Origin: Caldanaerobius fijiensis DSM 17918
GTDB taxonomy: Bacteria; Bacillota; Thermoanaerobacteria; Thermoanaerobacterales; Caldanaerobiaceae
Direction of reading: 5' to 3'
NCBI RefSeq assembly: GCF_900129075.1
Contig: NZ_FQVH01000014.1
Location: 1 to 61,057 of the forward strand
Length of the DNA stretch: 61,057 bases
In this document: positions 16,334-26,483 of the stretch, piece after piece
Numbering within the stretch: position 1 is the first letter of the stretch
Layout of the letters: the number at the start of each line of letters is the position of its first letter
Notes under the pieces: model-generated
What the model was told of the DNA's origin: nothing
Databases searched by the model: none
The model's input: only the letters and a program-made list of their open reading frames with translations
Made by a program: the position numbers and the translations under genes

Positions 16334-17692
16334 TCATCCCTTCACAAATTTTACAAAAATATCTTCAAGGCTATTTAATTTATTTGAACTTTTTATATCA
16401 GCGGGAGTTCCAAATGTCATGAGTTTGCCGTCAAACATAAATGCTACAAAATCACATATTTCAGCTTCATCCATGTAATGTGTGGTCACCAAGACCGATA
16501 GCCCTTCCTGTGCCAATTTTCTGATGGTATTCCAAAACATTCTACGGGATAAAGGGTCAACACCTGACGTTGGTTCATCGAGTATGAGGAGTTTTGGGTT
16601 GTGTAATAAAGCACATCCAAGAGCAAGGCGTTGTTTCCAGCCGCCAGATAATGTCGACACCAACTGTTTTTCCTTTCCGTTTAGACCAGCCATTTCAATT
16701 ACTTCTTTTTCTTTTATAATTCTTTGTTTTTTATTGAGTCCATAGATACTCGAATAAAAATCAAGGTTTTCTTTTACAGTCAGGTCTTCATAGAGGCTGA
16801 ATTTTTGTGACATGTATCCAATTGATTTTTTGATTTTTTCACTTTCTTTTATGATATCATATCCTATGACAGTTCCAGTACCTGATGTTGGTTTTATAAT
16901 GCCACACAACATTCTTATCGTAGTTGATTTTCCAGAGCCATTAGGTCCCAAGAGACCAAATATTTTACCCGCAGGTACTTTTATAGAAAGGTTATCAACA
17001 GCAATAAGTATTTTCACTTCATGAACTACGTCTTCTTTTGCAGATTTTGTCACTGTATTTTTTGGAGTGAATTCACCTTCAGAAGAAATATGTACGATTT
17101 TGCCTTTTATATAGCTGTTCAATGAATCTACTTTTAGGAGAACTTCTTTGTTTAGCGAAACCTTGTAAATATACCTTTCAGGGATGTATATTTTAACCCA
17201 TAAATTATTTAGGTCAGATAATTGTGCAATATTTCCTCCTGGTGAAGCTATTTCTCCTGGGTTTGAGTATACGGCAGTTATGGTACCATCTATTGGAGAG
17301 ATTATAGTGCCTTTTTCTACTGCTAAATTTGTCAGGGAATATTCTGCCTGAGCCTGTTCTACATTTAATTTTGCTATGTCAGATTCTGTTGTGTTCATAG
17401 TTTTTATTTTATCGTATTTTAGCCGAGCTATTTCCAGCGCTGCCTTTGCGGCTTTTGCTTGCTCTTCATATTGCCTTACATCGAGTTGCGCAATTTTATC
17501 GCCTTTTTTTACTTTGTCGCCTTCTTTTACATATACAATGATTATTCGTCCGGAAATTTCAGATTGGATATTTATTGTTGTGGCTTCAATTGTTCCGGTA
17601 TAAACATTATATTTTGGGTTTCCAGGGGAGCACGCAGTGAGAGTGAATATTGATGTGAAGATCAAAAATAAAATTAAATAGAAGCGGTTCAA
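16334..17692 (-). CDS. HlyD-type adaptor lipoprotein fused in frame to an ABC ATPase
   Basis: 452 residues. Positions 1-21 are a lipoprotein signal ('FTLTAC', Cys21). Residues 30-225 are a membrane-fusion (HlyD/YbhG-like) protein: lipoyl half 'SEISGRIIIVYVKEGDKVKKGD', coiled coil 75-125 and second lipoyl half 'GTIISPIDGTI'. Near residues 226-232 it switches directly to an ATPase: 'AVDNLSIKVPAGKIFGLLG', Walker A 249-256, signature 'LSGGWKQR' from 348, Walker B 'LLILDEP', H-loop His405. The adaptor's last strands and the ATPase's first 15-20 residues are missing, as if a deletion joined two genes. No membrane span separates the halves, so one half would be on the wrong side. Probably a recent deletion product or sequence error. 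Confidence 0.85.
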   Translation of the reverse strand: MNRFYLILFLIFTSIFTLTACSPGNPKYNVYTGTIEATTINIQSEISGRIIIVYVKEGDKVKKGDKIAQLDVRQYEEQAKAAKAALEIARLKYDKIKTMNTTESDIAKLNVEQAQAEYSLTNLAVEKGTIISPIDGTITAVYSNPGEIASPGGNIAQLSDLNNLWVKIYIPERYIYKVSLNKEVLLKVDSLNSYIKGKIVHISSEGEFTPKNTVTKSAKEDVVHEVKILIAVDNLSIKVPAGKIFGLLGPNGSGKSTTIRMLCGIIKPTSGTGTVIGYDIIKESEKIKKSIGYMSQKFSLYEDLTVKENLDFYSSIYGLNKKQRIIKEKEVIEMAGLNGKEKQLVSTLSGGWKQRLALGCALLHNPKLLILDEPTSGVDPLSRRMFWNTIRKLAQEGLSVLVTTHYMDEAEICDFVAFMFDGKLMTFGTPADIKSSNKLNSLEDIFVKFVKG

Positions 17693-17708
17693 ATTAGATC
17701 TCCTTTCT

Positions 17709-18380
17709 TTATAATTTTATTAATTCATCAAAGATGTTGTACAAACATTCTTTTATGCGCTTTGGTATCCACTCATACAATTCTTCCCAGCGGACGAACA
17801 TATCCTCAGAAAAACGGTACTCTTTGTCAAATTCGAGAGAGGGGATAAAGGCAAACTTTTCTAAATACTTTCGAGCGAGATAATCTTTTAAAGCGCTTTT
17901 TTGGTAAACACCTTGAAAAACAGATGTAAGCAGTAACCCCTCCGTGCCTGCCAGAACCGAGCAGGATTCTATTACGCCCGGAAAATGGAAAAATGTATCG
18001 ACAACAGGAGAAAATGCATGTTTGCCAGGCTGGGAATAAAGGTACACGTGCTTGCTATCGAATTTTAAGATGTCATTGGGAAATTCATTGTATATGCCAT
18101 GCCAGCTGGCTTTAACCCTTGATACATTATCATCTTTGCCAACGTATATCCACACATGTTCTAACTCATATAGATGCTGAATATCGTAGTCCCAATATAT
18201 TGCGTACTCTATAGCATATTTTTCTTCATCAGTTAAAGCTACAAATAGAGGCGTAGAGGGAGATTTGCCGGATTCTTCGAATATAGTATAGCCGACTTTT
18301 ACAGGCAAAAAAGGTTCTTTCCTGTCAAACAATAGCACAGGAGAGTATGTGCTTAAGATTTCTATGTCATGTGAGCTCAT
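17709..18380 (-). CDS. Vps62-like/uncharacterised protein in the glycoside hydrolase cluster
   Basis: 223 residues, start supported by AGAGGTG. Pattern: 'YSPVLLFDRKEPFLPVKVGYTIF', 'EYAIYWDYDIQHLYELEHVWIYVG', 'VKASWHGIY', 'VYLYSQPGKHAFSP'. The alternating 'WDYDIQHLYELEHVWIYV ... ASWHG ... GKHAF' pattern resembles bacterial proteins with a Vps62-type fold, whose role is unknown. No signal peptide or membrane span. It lies 12 bases downstream of the fucosidase gene and 16 upstream of the adaptor-ATPase gene, so it is likely cotranscribed. Function cannot be assigned. Confidence 0.6.
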   Translation of the reverse strand: MSSHDIEILSTYSPVLLFDRKEPFLPVKVGYTIFEESGKSPSTPLFVALTDEEKYAIEYAIYWDYDIQHLYELEHVWIYVGKDDNVSRVKASWHGIYNEFPNDILKFDSKHVYLYSQPGKHAFSPVVDTFFHFPGVIESCSVLAGTEGLLLTSVFQGVYQKSALKDYLARKYLEKFAFIPSLEFDKEYRFSEDMFVRWEELYEWIPKRIKECLYNIFDELIKL

Positions 18381-18392
18381 AAAATATCACCT

Positions 18393-19664
18393 CTAATCTT
18401 TAAGTTCCAGTTCTACCACCGTATCGATGTCATCAGGAAGCCTTGATCCGGCAAAGTTTATAAAAGCGTAATCTTTGTATTCTGTAGCATTCCATGGTTC
18501 ATTTACATTTACTTCAGAGCCATCAGATAATAGGCGAGCCTTTTTGATCTTGCCATTGAGACCTTTTAAGCTGATAGGACCTATACCCCTGTCAAAAATG
18601 TGTGCGTACAGTTTATTTCCTTTTTTTGTATATCTACCCCATTCAGGTTTTGGCAGCTCGGCTCGCCCACAGCCATAGATACTATCGCCGTTTTTTCTCA
18701 TCCATTTGCCTATTTCTGAGAGGATCTGTAGTGATTCCTCAGGTATTTCTCCTTTTGCATCGGGACCTACATTTAAAAGCAAATTGCCGCCTTTACTGAC
18801 GCACTCTACCAGGGCTCTGATAAGTTGCTTGGGCGTTTTAAAATCTTTGTCCTCAGCGCAGTATCCCCAGTGATTGTTCATAGTAATACATGCTTCCCAT
18901 GGGATAGGATTGCCTGCTTCATCTAAAATTCCTTCAGGAGGAATTATTTGTTCCGGTGACGCAAAATCACCCGCGTATATTTCAGGGTTAACTGATTTTA
19001 TATTTCCACCCAGGCGATTATCTATTATGATATGGGGCTGAAGTGAACGCACCATTTTGACCAGTTCAGTAGCCCTCCAGGCTTCTCCTACCTTATCGTC
19101 ATAAGAGAAATCAAACCATATGATATCGATTTTACCGTAATTGGTCAATAATTCTTTTACCTGGCCATGTAAATAATCTACGTATTTTGAAAAATCATGT
19201 TTTTTATACTTATATGCTTCGTTATCCCTCATGGGATGGTATCTGTCACCATAAGCGGGGTAGTCCTCGTGATGCCAGTCTAACAACGAGTAATAAAAAC
19301 CTACCCGCAAGCCTTCTTTGCGAAATGCCTCTACATATTCTTTTATCAGGTCCCTGCCAGCCGGCGTATTTGTGGCTTTGTAATCCGTTAATTTGCTATC
19401 AAATAAGCAGAAACCATCATGATGCTTGGTGGTCATTACGGCATATTGCATGCCAGCTTCTTTAGCTGCTTTTGCCCATTTGTGTGGATCGTAGTTTACA
19501 GGGTTGAATTCTTCAAAAAACGGCTGGTATTCTTCTATTGACATTTTTTCATGACTACGCACCCATTCTCCTCTGGCGGGAATAGCATATAATCCCCAGT
19601 GTATAAACATGCCAAAACGAGCTTCCATAAACCATTTAGTGCGCTCTTTCCTGCTCATATCCAT
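18393..19664 (-). CDS. Alpha-L-fucosidase, GH29 family
   Basis: 423 residues. Hallmarks: 'RFGMFIHWGLYAIPARGEWV', 'MTTKHHDGFCLFDSK', 'YYSLLDWHH' and 'IDIIWFDFSYD', in which Asp185 is the expected nucleophile. The last 90 residues form a small beta domain. GH29 enzymes release alpha-L-fucose with retention. No signal peptide, so it acts on imported oligosaccharides. A TTG 33 bases upstream keeps the frame open, but ATG 19664 has GGGGGG nine bases upstream and gives a normal N terminus. Third gene of the minus-strand hydrolase run, suggesting fucosylated or arabinosylated plant glycans such as xyloglucan or RG-type pectin. Confidence 0.92.
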   Translation of the reverse strand: MDMSRKERTKWFMEARFGMFIHWGLYAIPARGEWVRSHEKMSIEEYQPFFEEFNPVNYDPHKWAKAAKEAGMQYAVMTTKHHDGFCLFDSKLTDYKATNTPAGRDLIKEYVEAFRKEGLRVGFYYSLLDWHHEDYPAYGDRYHPMRDNEAYKYKKHDFSKYVDYLHGQVKELLTNYGKIDIIWFDFSYDDKVGEAWRATELVKMVRSLQPHIIIDNRLGGNIKSVNPEIYAGDFASPEQIIPPEGILDEAGNPIPWEACITMNNHWGYCAEDKDFKTPKQLIRALVECVSKGGNLLLNVGPDAKGEIPEESLQILSEIGKWMRKNGDSIYGCGRAELPKPEWGRYTKKGNKLYAHIFDRGIGPISLKGLNGKIKKARLLSDGSEVNVNEPWNATEYKDYAFINFAGSRLPDDIDTVVELELKD

Positions 19665-19708
19665 ATAAGATTTCCCCCCATTAAAATTTATATTCAAGAC
19701 TTATTTTA

Positions 19709-21256
<1,548 letters not shown>

Positions 21257-21259
21257 TTA

Positions 21260-23098
21260 TTAATGAGAAACGTTTATATACAGCGCATCGCTATTATCGC
21301 GCTTTTCATCTAGCCATACTTTCATTCTCCCCGGTTCTCTATTGTCCCAGGCATAATAGGGAACGGCGATTACTGGTTTTTCATATCCGGGGTTGTAAAT
21401 CTTTATTATCGTAGCACCACCCAGTAAGGTTTCCATGTGCTCGGTAATAAATTTTGCTTCGGTTGACACATAAACCTTTGACCAATCTTTATTGTCAACT
21501 TCTTCGACGCAATAAACCAGAGGTCCTCTCTGCAATGCCACTTTTCCTGTATTGGCTTTCACCTTTGAATTTGAGTATACTCTTTCAACCGGCATATCCA
21601 GATCGATGGTTATGAGATCCCCTCTGCGCCACTTTTTCATAAGCTTTATATAACCTGCATTGATGATCAGATTTTCAACTGTTGTTCCGTTTACGCTGAT
21701 TTTTGCATGTTTACACCAGCCAGGAAAGCGCATATTGATCTCAAATTTGTTTTCCTTTTCTGGTTCTACGATTATGTCTATTTTGCCATCCCATGGATAG
21801 TCTGTGATCTGAGTTAAGTTTACGGTATTGTTATTGAATTTCACTGTGCTTTTGCTGGCAATATAGAGATTTATCCATATTCCTTCTTCGGAGGTACAAT
21901 ATACGTAGTTTCCTATAGAAGGTATAAACCGAGCGATTTGAGTTGGACAACATGAGCAATCATACCATTCTTGGCGATGATGGTTCCCATCAGATTCCAG
22001 CGGATTTACATAAAAAAACCTATCACCATTTAACGAAACCCCCGCCAGTGCACCGTTGTACATGGCTCTTTCAACAATATCTGCGTATTTGCTATCTCCA
22101 TGCAACATATTCATCCTGTGGTTCCAGTACACCATTCCTACAGAAGCACAGGTCTCACAATAAGCTGTATCGTTGGGTAAATCATAATCGTGAGTGAAGC
22201 CTTCGTTATATTTTGATGGTCCTATACCTCCAGTTATGTACATGTTTCTTAATGCTACACTTTCCCAGAGCCTATCAAGTGCCTTGACATATTCCTTTTC
22301 TCCTATCAGGGCAGCGACGTCTGCAACTCCTGTGTAAAGATACATAGCGCGGACAGCGTGGCCGCTGACATCCGTCATCTCTCGTATAGGTTTGTCATCC
22401 TGACAATATTTAGGGCCCCAATCGGGTTTGTCCCAAATTTCTCCTTTGCCGTATCCATGACCTCTTTCTTCTAAAAGCCAGTAGGCCAATTTTAAATATT
22501 TTTCCTGGCCTGTTTCACGGTATAGTTTTACTAAAGCTAGTTCTATTTCCTCATGTCCTGGTACCCAGTGCCTTTTACCTGGGCCAAACATTGAATCATA
22601 GTGGTCTGCTAACCGGCGTGCTACATTCAGCAATTTTTCTTTCCCGGTGGCCTGTTTATAGGCTACGGCAGCTTCAATAAGGTGGCCGCCACAATACATC
22701 TCGTGTTTACTCATATCAGTCCATCTTTTATCTGGTTCTACCAGGGTAAAATAGGTCATGAGATATCCGTCTTGTTGCTGAGCAGAAGCTATAAGGTCAA
22801 TGATTTCATCGGCTTTTTTCTCCAGTTCAGGATCAGGATGATTCATCAGTGAATAGGCAATACCCTCCAGGACCTTATACACATCGGAATCGTTAAAGAA
22901 TATTCCTTCAAATTCTCCTTTCATTGTGCCCCCTGCTTTTGCAAAATTTGAAATCCTCCCCGTTTCTTCGCATTTATCCAAACAAACTTTTAATGTGGTT
23001 TCCCTATGTTTTTTTAGTTTAGGAGCCCAAAACTTATCTTCTATTTTTACATTAGTAAAAGGCACTTCAAAGAGCTTCTGGTAAGCGTTTTTCTCCAT
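21260..23098 (-). CDS. Beta-L-arabinofuranosidase, GH127 family (DUF1680)
   Basis: 612 residues. Compared with characterised HypBA1, all key residues are visible: acid/base Glu299 ('YNEGF'), zinc ligands Glu315 and Cys317 ('CETC'), and 'DCSCCPTQ' with Cys383 (nucleophile) and Cys384. The N-terminal (alpha/alpha)6 barrel and C-terminal beta-sandwich regions have normal length. The family releases beta-L-arabinofuranose, from extensin glycans in HypBA1. First gene of the minus-strand hydrolase run; GGGGGAATGT just upstream of ATG acts as a weak ribosome binding site. A palindromic operator candidate lies 70 bases upstream. Confidence 0.93.
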   Translation of the reverse strand: MEKNAYQKLFEVPFTNVKIEDKFWAPKLKKHRETTLKVCLDKCEETGRISNFAKAGGTMKGEFEGIFFNDSDVYKVLEGIAYSLMNHPDPELEKKADEIIDLIASAQQQDGYLMTYFTLVEPDKRWTDMSKHEMYCGGHLIEAAVAYKQATGKEKLLNVARRLADHYDSMFGPGKRHWVPGHEEIELALVKLYRETGQEKYLKLAYWLLEERGHGYGKGEIWDKPDWGPKYCQDDKPIREMTDVSGHAVRAMYLYTGVADVAALIGEKEYVKALDRLWESVALRNMYITGGIGPSKYNEGFTHDYDLPNDTAYCETCASVGMVYWNHRMNMLHGDSKYADIVERAMYNGALAGVSLNGDRFFYVNPLESDGNHHRQEWYDCSCCPTQIARFIPSIGNYVYCTSEEGIWINLYIASKSTVKFNNNTVNLTQITDYPWDGKIDIIVEPEKENKFEINMRFPGWCKHAKISVNGTTVENLIINAGYIKLMKKWRRGDLITIDLDMPVERVYSNSKVKANTGKVALQRGPLVYCVEEVDNKDWSKVYVSTEAKFITEHMETLLGGATIIKIYNPGYEKPVIAVPYYAWDNREPGRMKVWLDEKRDNSDALYINVSH

Positions 23099-23137
23099 AT
23101 TACATTCCCCCTCATTTTAATTTTCCTCTTCTAAAGC

Positions 23138-23183
23138 ATTATATAACAAACCGACCATGCCATAAATGTTTAGCGCTTTTACA
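23138..23183 (-). promoter_or_regulatory. GH127 operon promoter with LacI/CcpA-like palindrome
   Basis: Minus-strand TATAAT (complement of 23138-23143) lies 40 bases before the GH127 start. Centred 32 bases further upstream is tgtttagcgcttttaca (23167-23183), a near-palindrome around AGCGCT of the kind bound by LacI-family regulators and CcpA. The -35 (tttatg) is poor, so regulation by a bound protein is plausible. The regulator is not in the window. The rest of 23099-23434 holds only the bpsA promoter and an inverted repeat. Confidence 0.45.
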
Positions 23184-23303
23184 TATTTTTACCATGTTTA
23201 TCGACTGATTTTATTGTATCAACCCTTTATGTTAAATGCAAGTATATTGAGTTATGAACTTCAATTTGTAATTTGAATGTGTTTTAGATAATTCTATGGC
23301 AGC

Positions 23304-23332
23304 TTGACATTACCTTTATTTATCTTTATATT
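23304..23332 (+). promoter_or_regulatory. Promoter of bpsA
   Basis: ttgaca (23304-23309), 17-base spacer, tatatt (23327-23332), giving a leader of roughly 95 bases that contains the left arm of the inverted repeat at 23360-23371. Confidence 0.65.
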
Positions 23333-23359
23333 ATAATTCATGGGTCTATAATTTGGATT

Positions 23360-23371
23360 TAGGGCGGACTG
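23360..23371. repeat. Left arm of a 12-bp inverted repeat bracketing bpsA
   Basis: tagggcggactg, followed by tataagc. The exact reverse complement cagtccgcccta is at 24497-24508, preceded by the same tataag. The pair encloses the bpsA gene and nothing else. Confidence 0.7.
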
Positions 23372-23434
23372 TATAAGCTTTTTATGAACTAAATTTATTG
23401 ATCGATTGTTGGGAAATGAGGTAGGAGGTGTTCG

Positions 23435-24490
23435 ATGCAGTATATAGCTCAAAAAGTTAAAGAATGTACAGGAATAAGTACGACGACTAGAGATATTGAG
23501 AATATTTTATCTGCTCTACGTTCTACATCTGAGTTTTGGGAGCTGATCCGTCTATCGAATAAACCCTTTGTTGTGGTTATGGAAACTATAAAAATTCTTG
23601 TAGACGAGGGGTTTGTTGAGTTAAAAAAAGAAGGTACCATAACTCTTACTGAAAGCGGTGTAAATTTTTTGGAGGAGCATAATATAAAGCCAAGGGTTGA
23701 ATATGTATGTCCATATTGCTGTGGGCGAGGAGTACGGATTGACGGTTTTGAGTCGCTGCTTTCGAAATTCAAGGATATAACCGACGGCAGACCAGAGCCT
23801 GTATTAAAATATGATCAGGCATATGTTACTGAAGAAACTGCTGTAGCGAGAATAGCACTAATGGCCGACAGAGGAGATCTGCATGGGAAAGATATAATAA
23901 TTTTAGGTGATGATGACCTTACAAGTATAGCTGCTGCATTATCAGGACTGCCTAATCGAATAATGGTTTTGGAAGTGGATGAGAGAATAGTGAGGTTTAT
24001 AAATGATGTAGCTTCAAAACACAATCTTTCTATAGAAGCAAGATTACATGATCTGAGCAAAAAACTTCCCGATGAATATGTAGGTCGATTTGATACATTT
24101 CTTACCGATCCTCCGGATACATTGGAAGCTTTAAAGCTTTTTGTAAGACGGGGGATTACATCTTTAAAAGGTGAAGGTTGCGCTGGTTATTTTGGTGTAA
24201 CGTCGGCAGAGGCTTCTCTCAATAAATGGTATAAGTTTCAAAGTGCACTGCTGGCTGAATGCAATGTGGTTATAACTGATATTATTCATGACTTTAATCG
24301 TTATGTAAACTGGAATTACCTCCTTGAGAATGTGAGCAATGATTTGCCTTTTATGCAGCGAAAACCTTCTAATATATGGTATTGCTCGAGTATGTATAGA
24401 ATAGAAACAGTAGGTAATCCCGCTCATATCAATGGTGATATCAGTGATAGCAATGAGCTTTATATTGATAAAGAATCAATAGTGTTTTAG
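23435..24490 (+). CDS. bpsA: N4-bis(aminopropyl)spermidine synthase (branched-chain polyamine synthase)
   Basis: 351 residues of the BpsA (DUF43) family. It has an N-terminal winged-helix-like region (1-80), a 'CPYCCGRG' Cys cluster (residues 91-98), a Rossmann core 'DIIILGDDDLTSIAAALSGLP' and the catalytic loop 'TFLTDPPDT'. The enzyme transfers aminopropyl groups from decarboxylated SAM to spermidine twice, giving a quaternary branched polyamine that protects nucleic acids at high temperature. It is largely confined to thermophiles. Strong GGAGG before ATG. Monocistronic by appearance: own promoter and a 12-bp inverted repeat on both sides. Confidence 0.9.
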   Translation: MQYIAQKVKECTGISTTTRDIENILSALRSTSEFWELIRLSNKPFVVVMETIKILVDEGFVELKKEGTITLTESGVNFLEEHNIKPRVEYVCPYCCGRGVRIDGFESLLSKFKDITDGRPEPVLKYDQAYVTEETAVARIALMADRGDLHGKDIIILGDDDLTSIAAALSGLPNRIMVLEVDERIVRFINDVASKHNLSIEARLHDLSKKLPDEYVGRFDTFLTDPPDTLEALKLFVRRGITSLKGEGCAGYFGVTSAEASLNKWYKFQSALLAECNVVITDIIHDFNRYVNWNYLLENVSNDLPFMQRKPSNIWYCSSMYRIETVGNPAHINGDISDSNELYIDKESIVF

Positions 24491-24496
24491 TATAAG

Positions 24497-24508
24497 CAGT
24501 CCGCCCTA
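24497..24508. repeat. Right arm of the inverted repeat bracketing bpsA
   Basis: cagtccgcccta, reverse complement of 23360-23371, begins 7 bases after the bpsA stop codon. Confidence 0.7.
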
Positions 24509-24585
24509 TTGATAGGATACAATTGTGAAATCAATAGTATTGATTAATTATTTATTACGTGATATTCTTAAATAAGGTGATGAAT

Positions 24586-24966
24586 ATGAAGGTTACAAAA
24601 GTTTTTGAGTTTGACAGCGCCCATAATCTCATCAATTATAATGGTAAGTGTGAAAAACTTCATGGGCATACTTATAAGTTAGAAGTAACTGTAAGTGGGG
24701 TACCGGATATAAATGGCCTTGTTATAGACTTTACTCTTTTGAAGTCTATTGTGAATGAGTGCATAATTGAAAAGCTGGACCATCAATACTTAAATGAGCT
24801 TTTTGATTTTAATACCACCTGTGAAAATATTCTCGTATGGATGTGGAATCAGCTTTACGGCAGATTAAAGACTGATAGGTTTGAGCTGTATCAATTGACA
24901 TTATGGGAAACACCTACCAGCTATGCTACGGTGACGAAAGAGGATATGGGTGATGTTGAAAGTTAA
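24586..24966 (+). CDS. queD: 6-carboxy-5,6,7,8-tetrahydropterin synthase
   Basis: 126 residues: 'FEFDSAHNLINYNGKCEKLHGHTYKLEVTVSG' carries the zinc histidines (HN, HGH) and the catalytic Cys. 'DFTLLKSIVNECIIEKLDHQYLNE' and a late 'TLWETPTSYA' Glu complete the fold. QueD converts dihydroneopterin triphosphate to CPH4, the first dedicated step of preQ0/queuosine synthesis. The frame opens at 24559, but AAGGTGATGAAT places the start at ATG 24586. It overlaps queE by 14 bases. Confidence 0.93.
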   Translation: MKVTKVFEFDSAHNLINYNGKCEKLHGHTYKLEVTVSGVPDINGLVIDFTLLKSIVNECIIEKLDHQYLNELFDFNTTCENILVWMWNQLYGRLKTDRFELYQLTLWETPTSYATVTKEDMGDVES

Positions 24967-25588
24967 TGAGATTTTTACAAGCATACAGGGTGAGAGCACA
25001 TCAACGGGATATTTGACGGTTTTTGTAAGGCTTACAGGATGCAATCTCAGATGCTCTTATTGTGATACGAGGTATGCATATGATGAAGGCCAGCTCATGA
25101 CGGTAGGACAGGTTTACAGTGATATAGCGAGAAGAGGCATTAAAAGAGTATGCATAACAGGTGGTGAACCGCTGTTGCAGCCTGATGTTCAGAGGCTTAT
25201 AGATATGTTGGAGGATTATGAAGTATCTATTGAAACCAACGGCTCTGTGGACCTGTCGCAGTTTAAATTGTATGATAGACATAGATTTGTAATGGACATG
25301 AAGGTACCATCATCGGGTTCTTCTAATTCCATGAATTACGAGAATTTTAACTACTTAAGAAGCCATGACGAGATAAAGTTTGTTATAGGAAATAAAAGCG
25401 ACTATTATTGGGCTAAAGATGTTATAAAGAAGTATTACAAAAGAGGGATTATTACTTTTTCGCCGGTATATGGAGTTATAGAGCCAGTGGAGATAGTCAA
25501 TTGGATGATAGAGGATAAACTTGATAATGTCAGATTTCAGCTTCAATTGCATAAATACATATGGGATCCTGGGATTCGAGGTGTTTAG
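24953..25588 (+). CDS. queE: 7-carboxy-7-deazaguanine synthase (radical SAM)
   Basis: 211 residues. 'FTSIQGESTSTGYLTVFVRLTGCNLRCSYCDT' has the CxxxCxxC radical-SAM cluster and the QueE-specific 'QGE' substrate loop. The end is 'FQLQLHKYIWDPGIRGV', typical of the family. It rearranges CPH4 to CDG using SAM. ATG 24953 lies within the end of queD, so expression is translationally coupled. The first codon could also be the adjacent GTG 24950. Confidence 0.94.
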   Translation: MLKVNEIFTSIQGESTSTGYLTVFVRLTGCNLRCSYCDTRYAYDEGQLMTVGQVYSDIARRGIKRVCITGGEPLLQPDVQRLIDMLEDYEVSIETNGSVDLSQFKLYDRHRFVMDMKVPSSGSSNSMNYENFNYLRSHDEIKFVIGNKSDYYWAKDVIKKYYKRGIITFSPVYGVIEPVEIVNWMIEDKLDNVRFQLQLHKYIWDPGIRGV

Positions 25589-25589
25589 G

Positions 25590-26267
25590 GTGAAAAAAGC
25601 AGTTGTATTATTGTCAGGTGGATTGGATAGTACCACATGTATGTCAGTGGCATACCGCGATGGATACGAGCTGTATCCTTTGTCTTTTGATTATGGTCAG
25701 AGGCACTCTAGAGAATTGCAGTCGGCAATAAAGGTAGCGGAGTATTATGGGGTAAAATCCCACAAAATAATCAGAATGGATAATGTTGGAGGAAGTGCTC
25801 TTACGGATTATTCTATTGATGTCCCTGACTATAAAGGCGATAGCACTGAAATACCGGTGACATACGTTCCTGCCAGAAATATTATTTTTCTTAGCTATGC
25901 TGTAGGGTATGCTGAGGTTGTGGGGGCTGAGGCTATATATATAGGTGTCAGCTCTGTGGATTACAGTGGATATCCTGATTGCAGGCCTGAATTTATAGAG
26001 GCATTTCAAAGGGTGATTGACGTAGGTACAAAAGCAGGGGTTGAAGGCAGGCCTATAAAAATAATTACGCCGCTAATCAACCTGTCAAAAGCGGAGACCA
26101 TCAAGTTGGCGTACCAGAATGGTGCACCGCTTCATCTGACTACTACCTGTTATAAGGGCGGTGAGAAGGCCTGCGGGGTATGCGATAGCTGTAGACTCAG
26201 GCTAAAGGGATTTAAAGAAGCGGGTTTAAAAGATCCGCTGGAATATGAGATTGAAATAGATGAGTAA
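25590..26267 (+). CDS. queC: 7-cyano-7-deazaguanine (preQ0) synthase
   Basis: 225 residues from GTG 25590, one base after the queE stop and preceded by GAGGTG; the upstream-extended frame is a shadow of queE. 'KKAVVLLSGGLDSTTC' is the PP-loop ATP site. The zinc site near the end is 'CYKGGEKACGVCDSCRLR'. QueC adenylates CDG and adds ammonia to make preQ0. No queF or tgt is in the window, so the final use of preQ0 (queuosine in tRNA is the usual one) is set elsewhere. Confidence 0.95.
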   Translation: MKKAVVLLSGGLDSTTCMSVAYRDGYELYPLSFDYGQRHSRELQSAIKVAEYYGVKSHKIIRMDNVGGSALTDYSIDVPDYKGDSTEIPVTYVPARNIIFLSYAVGYAEVVGAEAIYIGVSSVDYSGYPDCRPEFIEAFQRVIDVGTKAGVEGRPIKIITPLINLSKAETIKLAYQNGAPLHLTTTCYKGGEKACGVCDSCRLRLKGFKEAGLKDPLEYEIEIDE

Positions 26268-26483
26268 TGAAACTGATATTTTTGCAGAAGGAAAAGCTAT
26301 TTCTGATTGGTGGTACGAGATTTAAGGTAGAGACAGGTGCTCACTTCTATTAACTTTGCCAGGGGTGAAGCATTTGTCTCTTGATAATATAGGATTTTTT
26401 ATAATATGGGTAATGATCAGGTATAAGGGTGGGTTTTTTCTTATAAAGACAAGTTATAAAAAATGTAAAGAGGTGTTTATTTT

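Noticed and set aside
24491-24585. preQ1 riboswitch upstream of queD
   Set aside because: Neither the short type-I pseudoknot nor the type-II core sequence can be found; only the right arm of the bpsA repeat is present.
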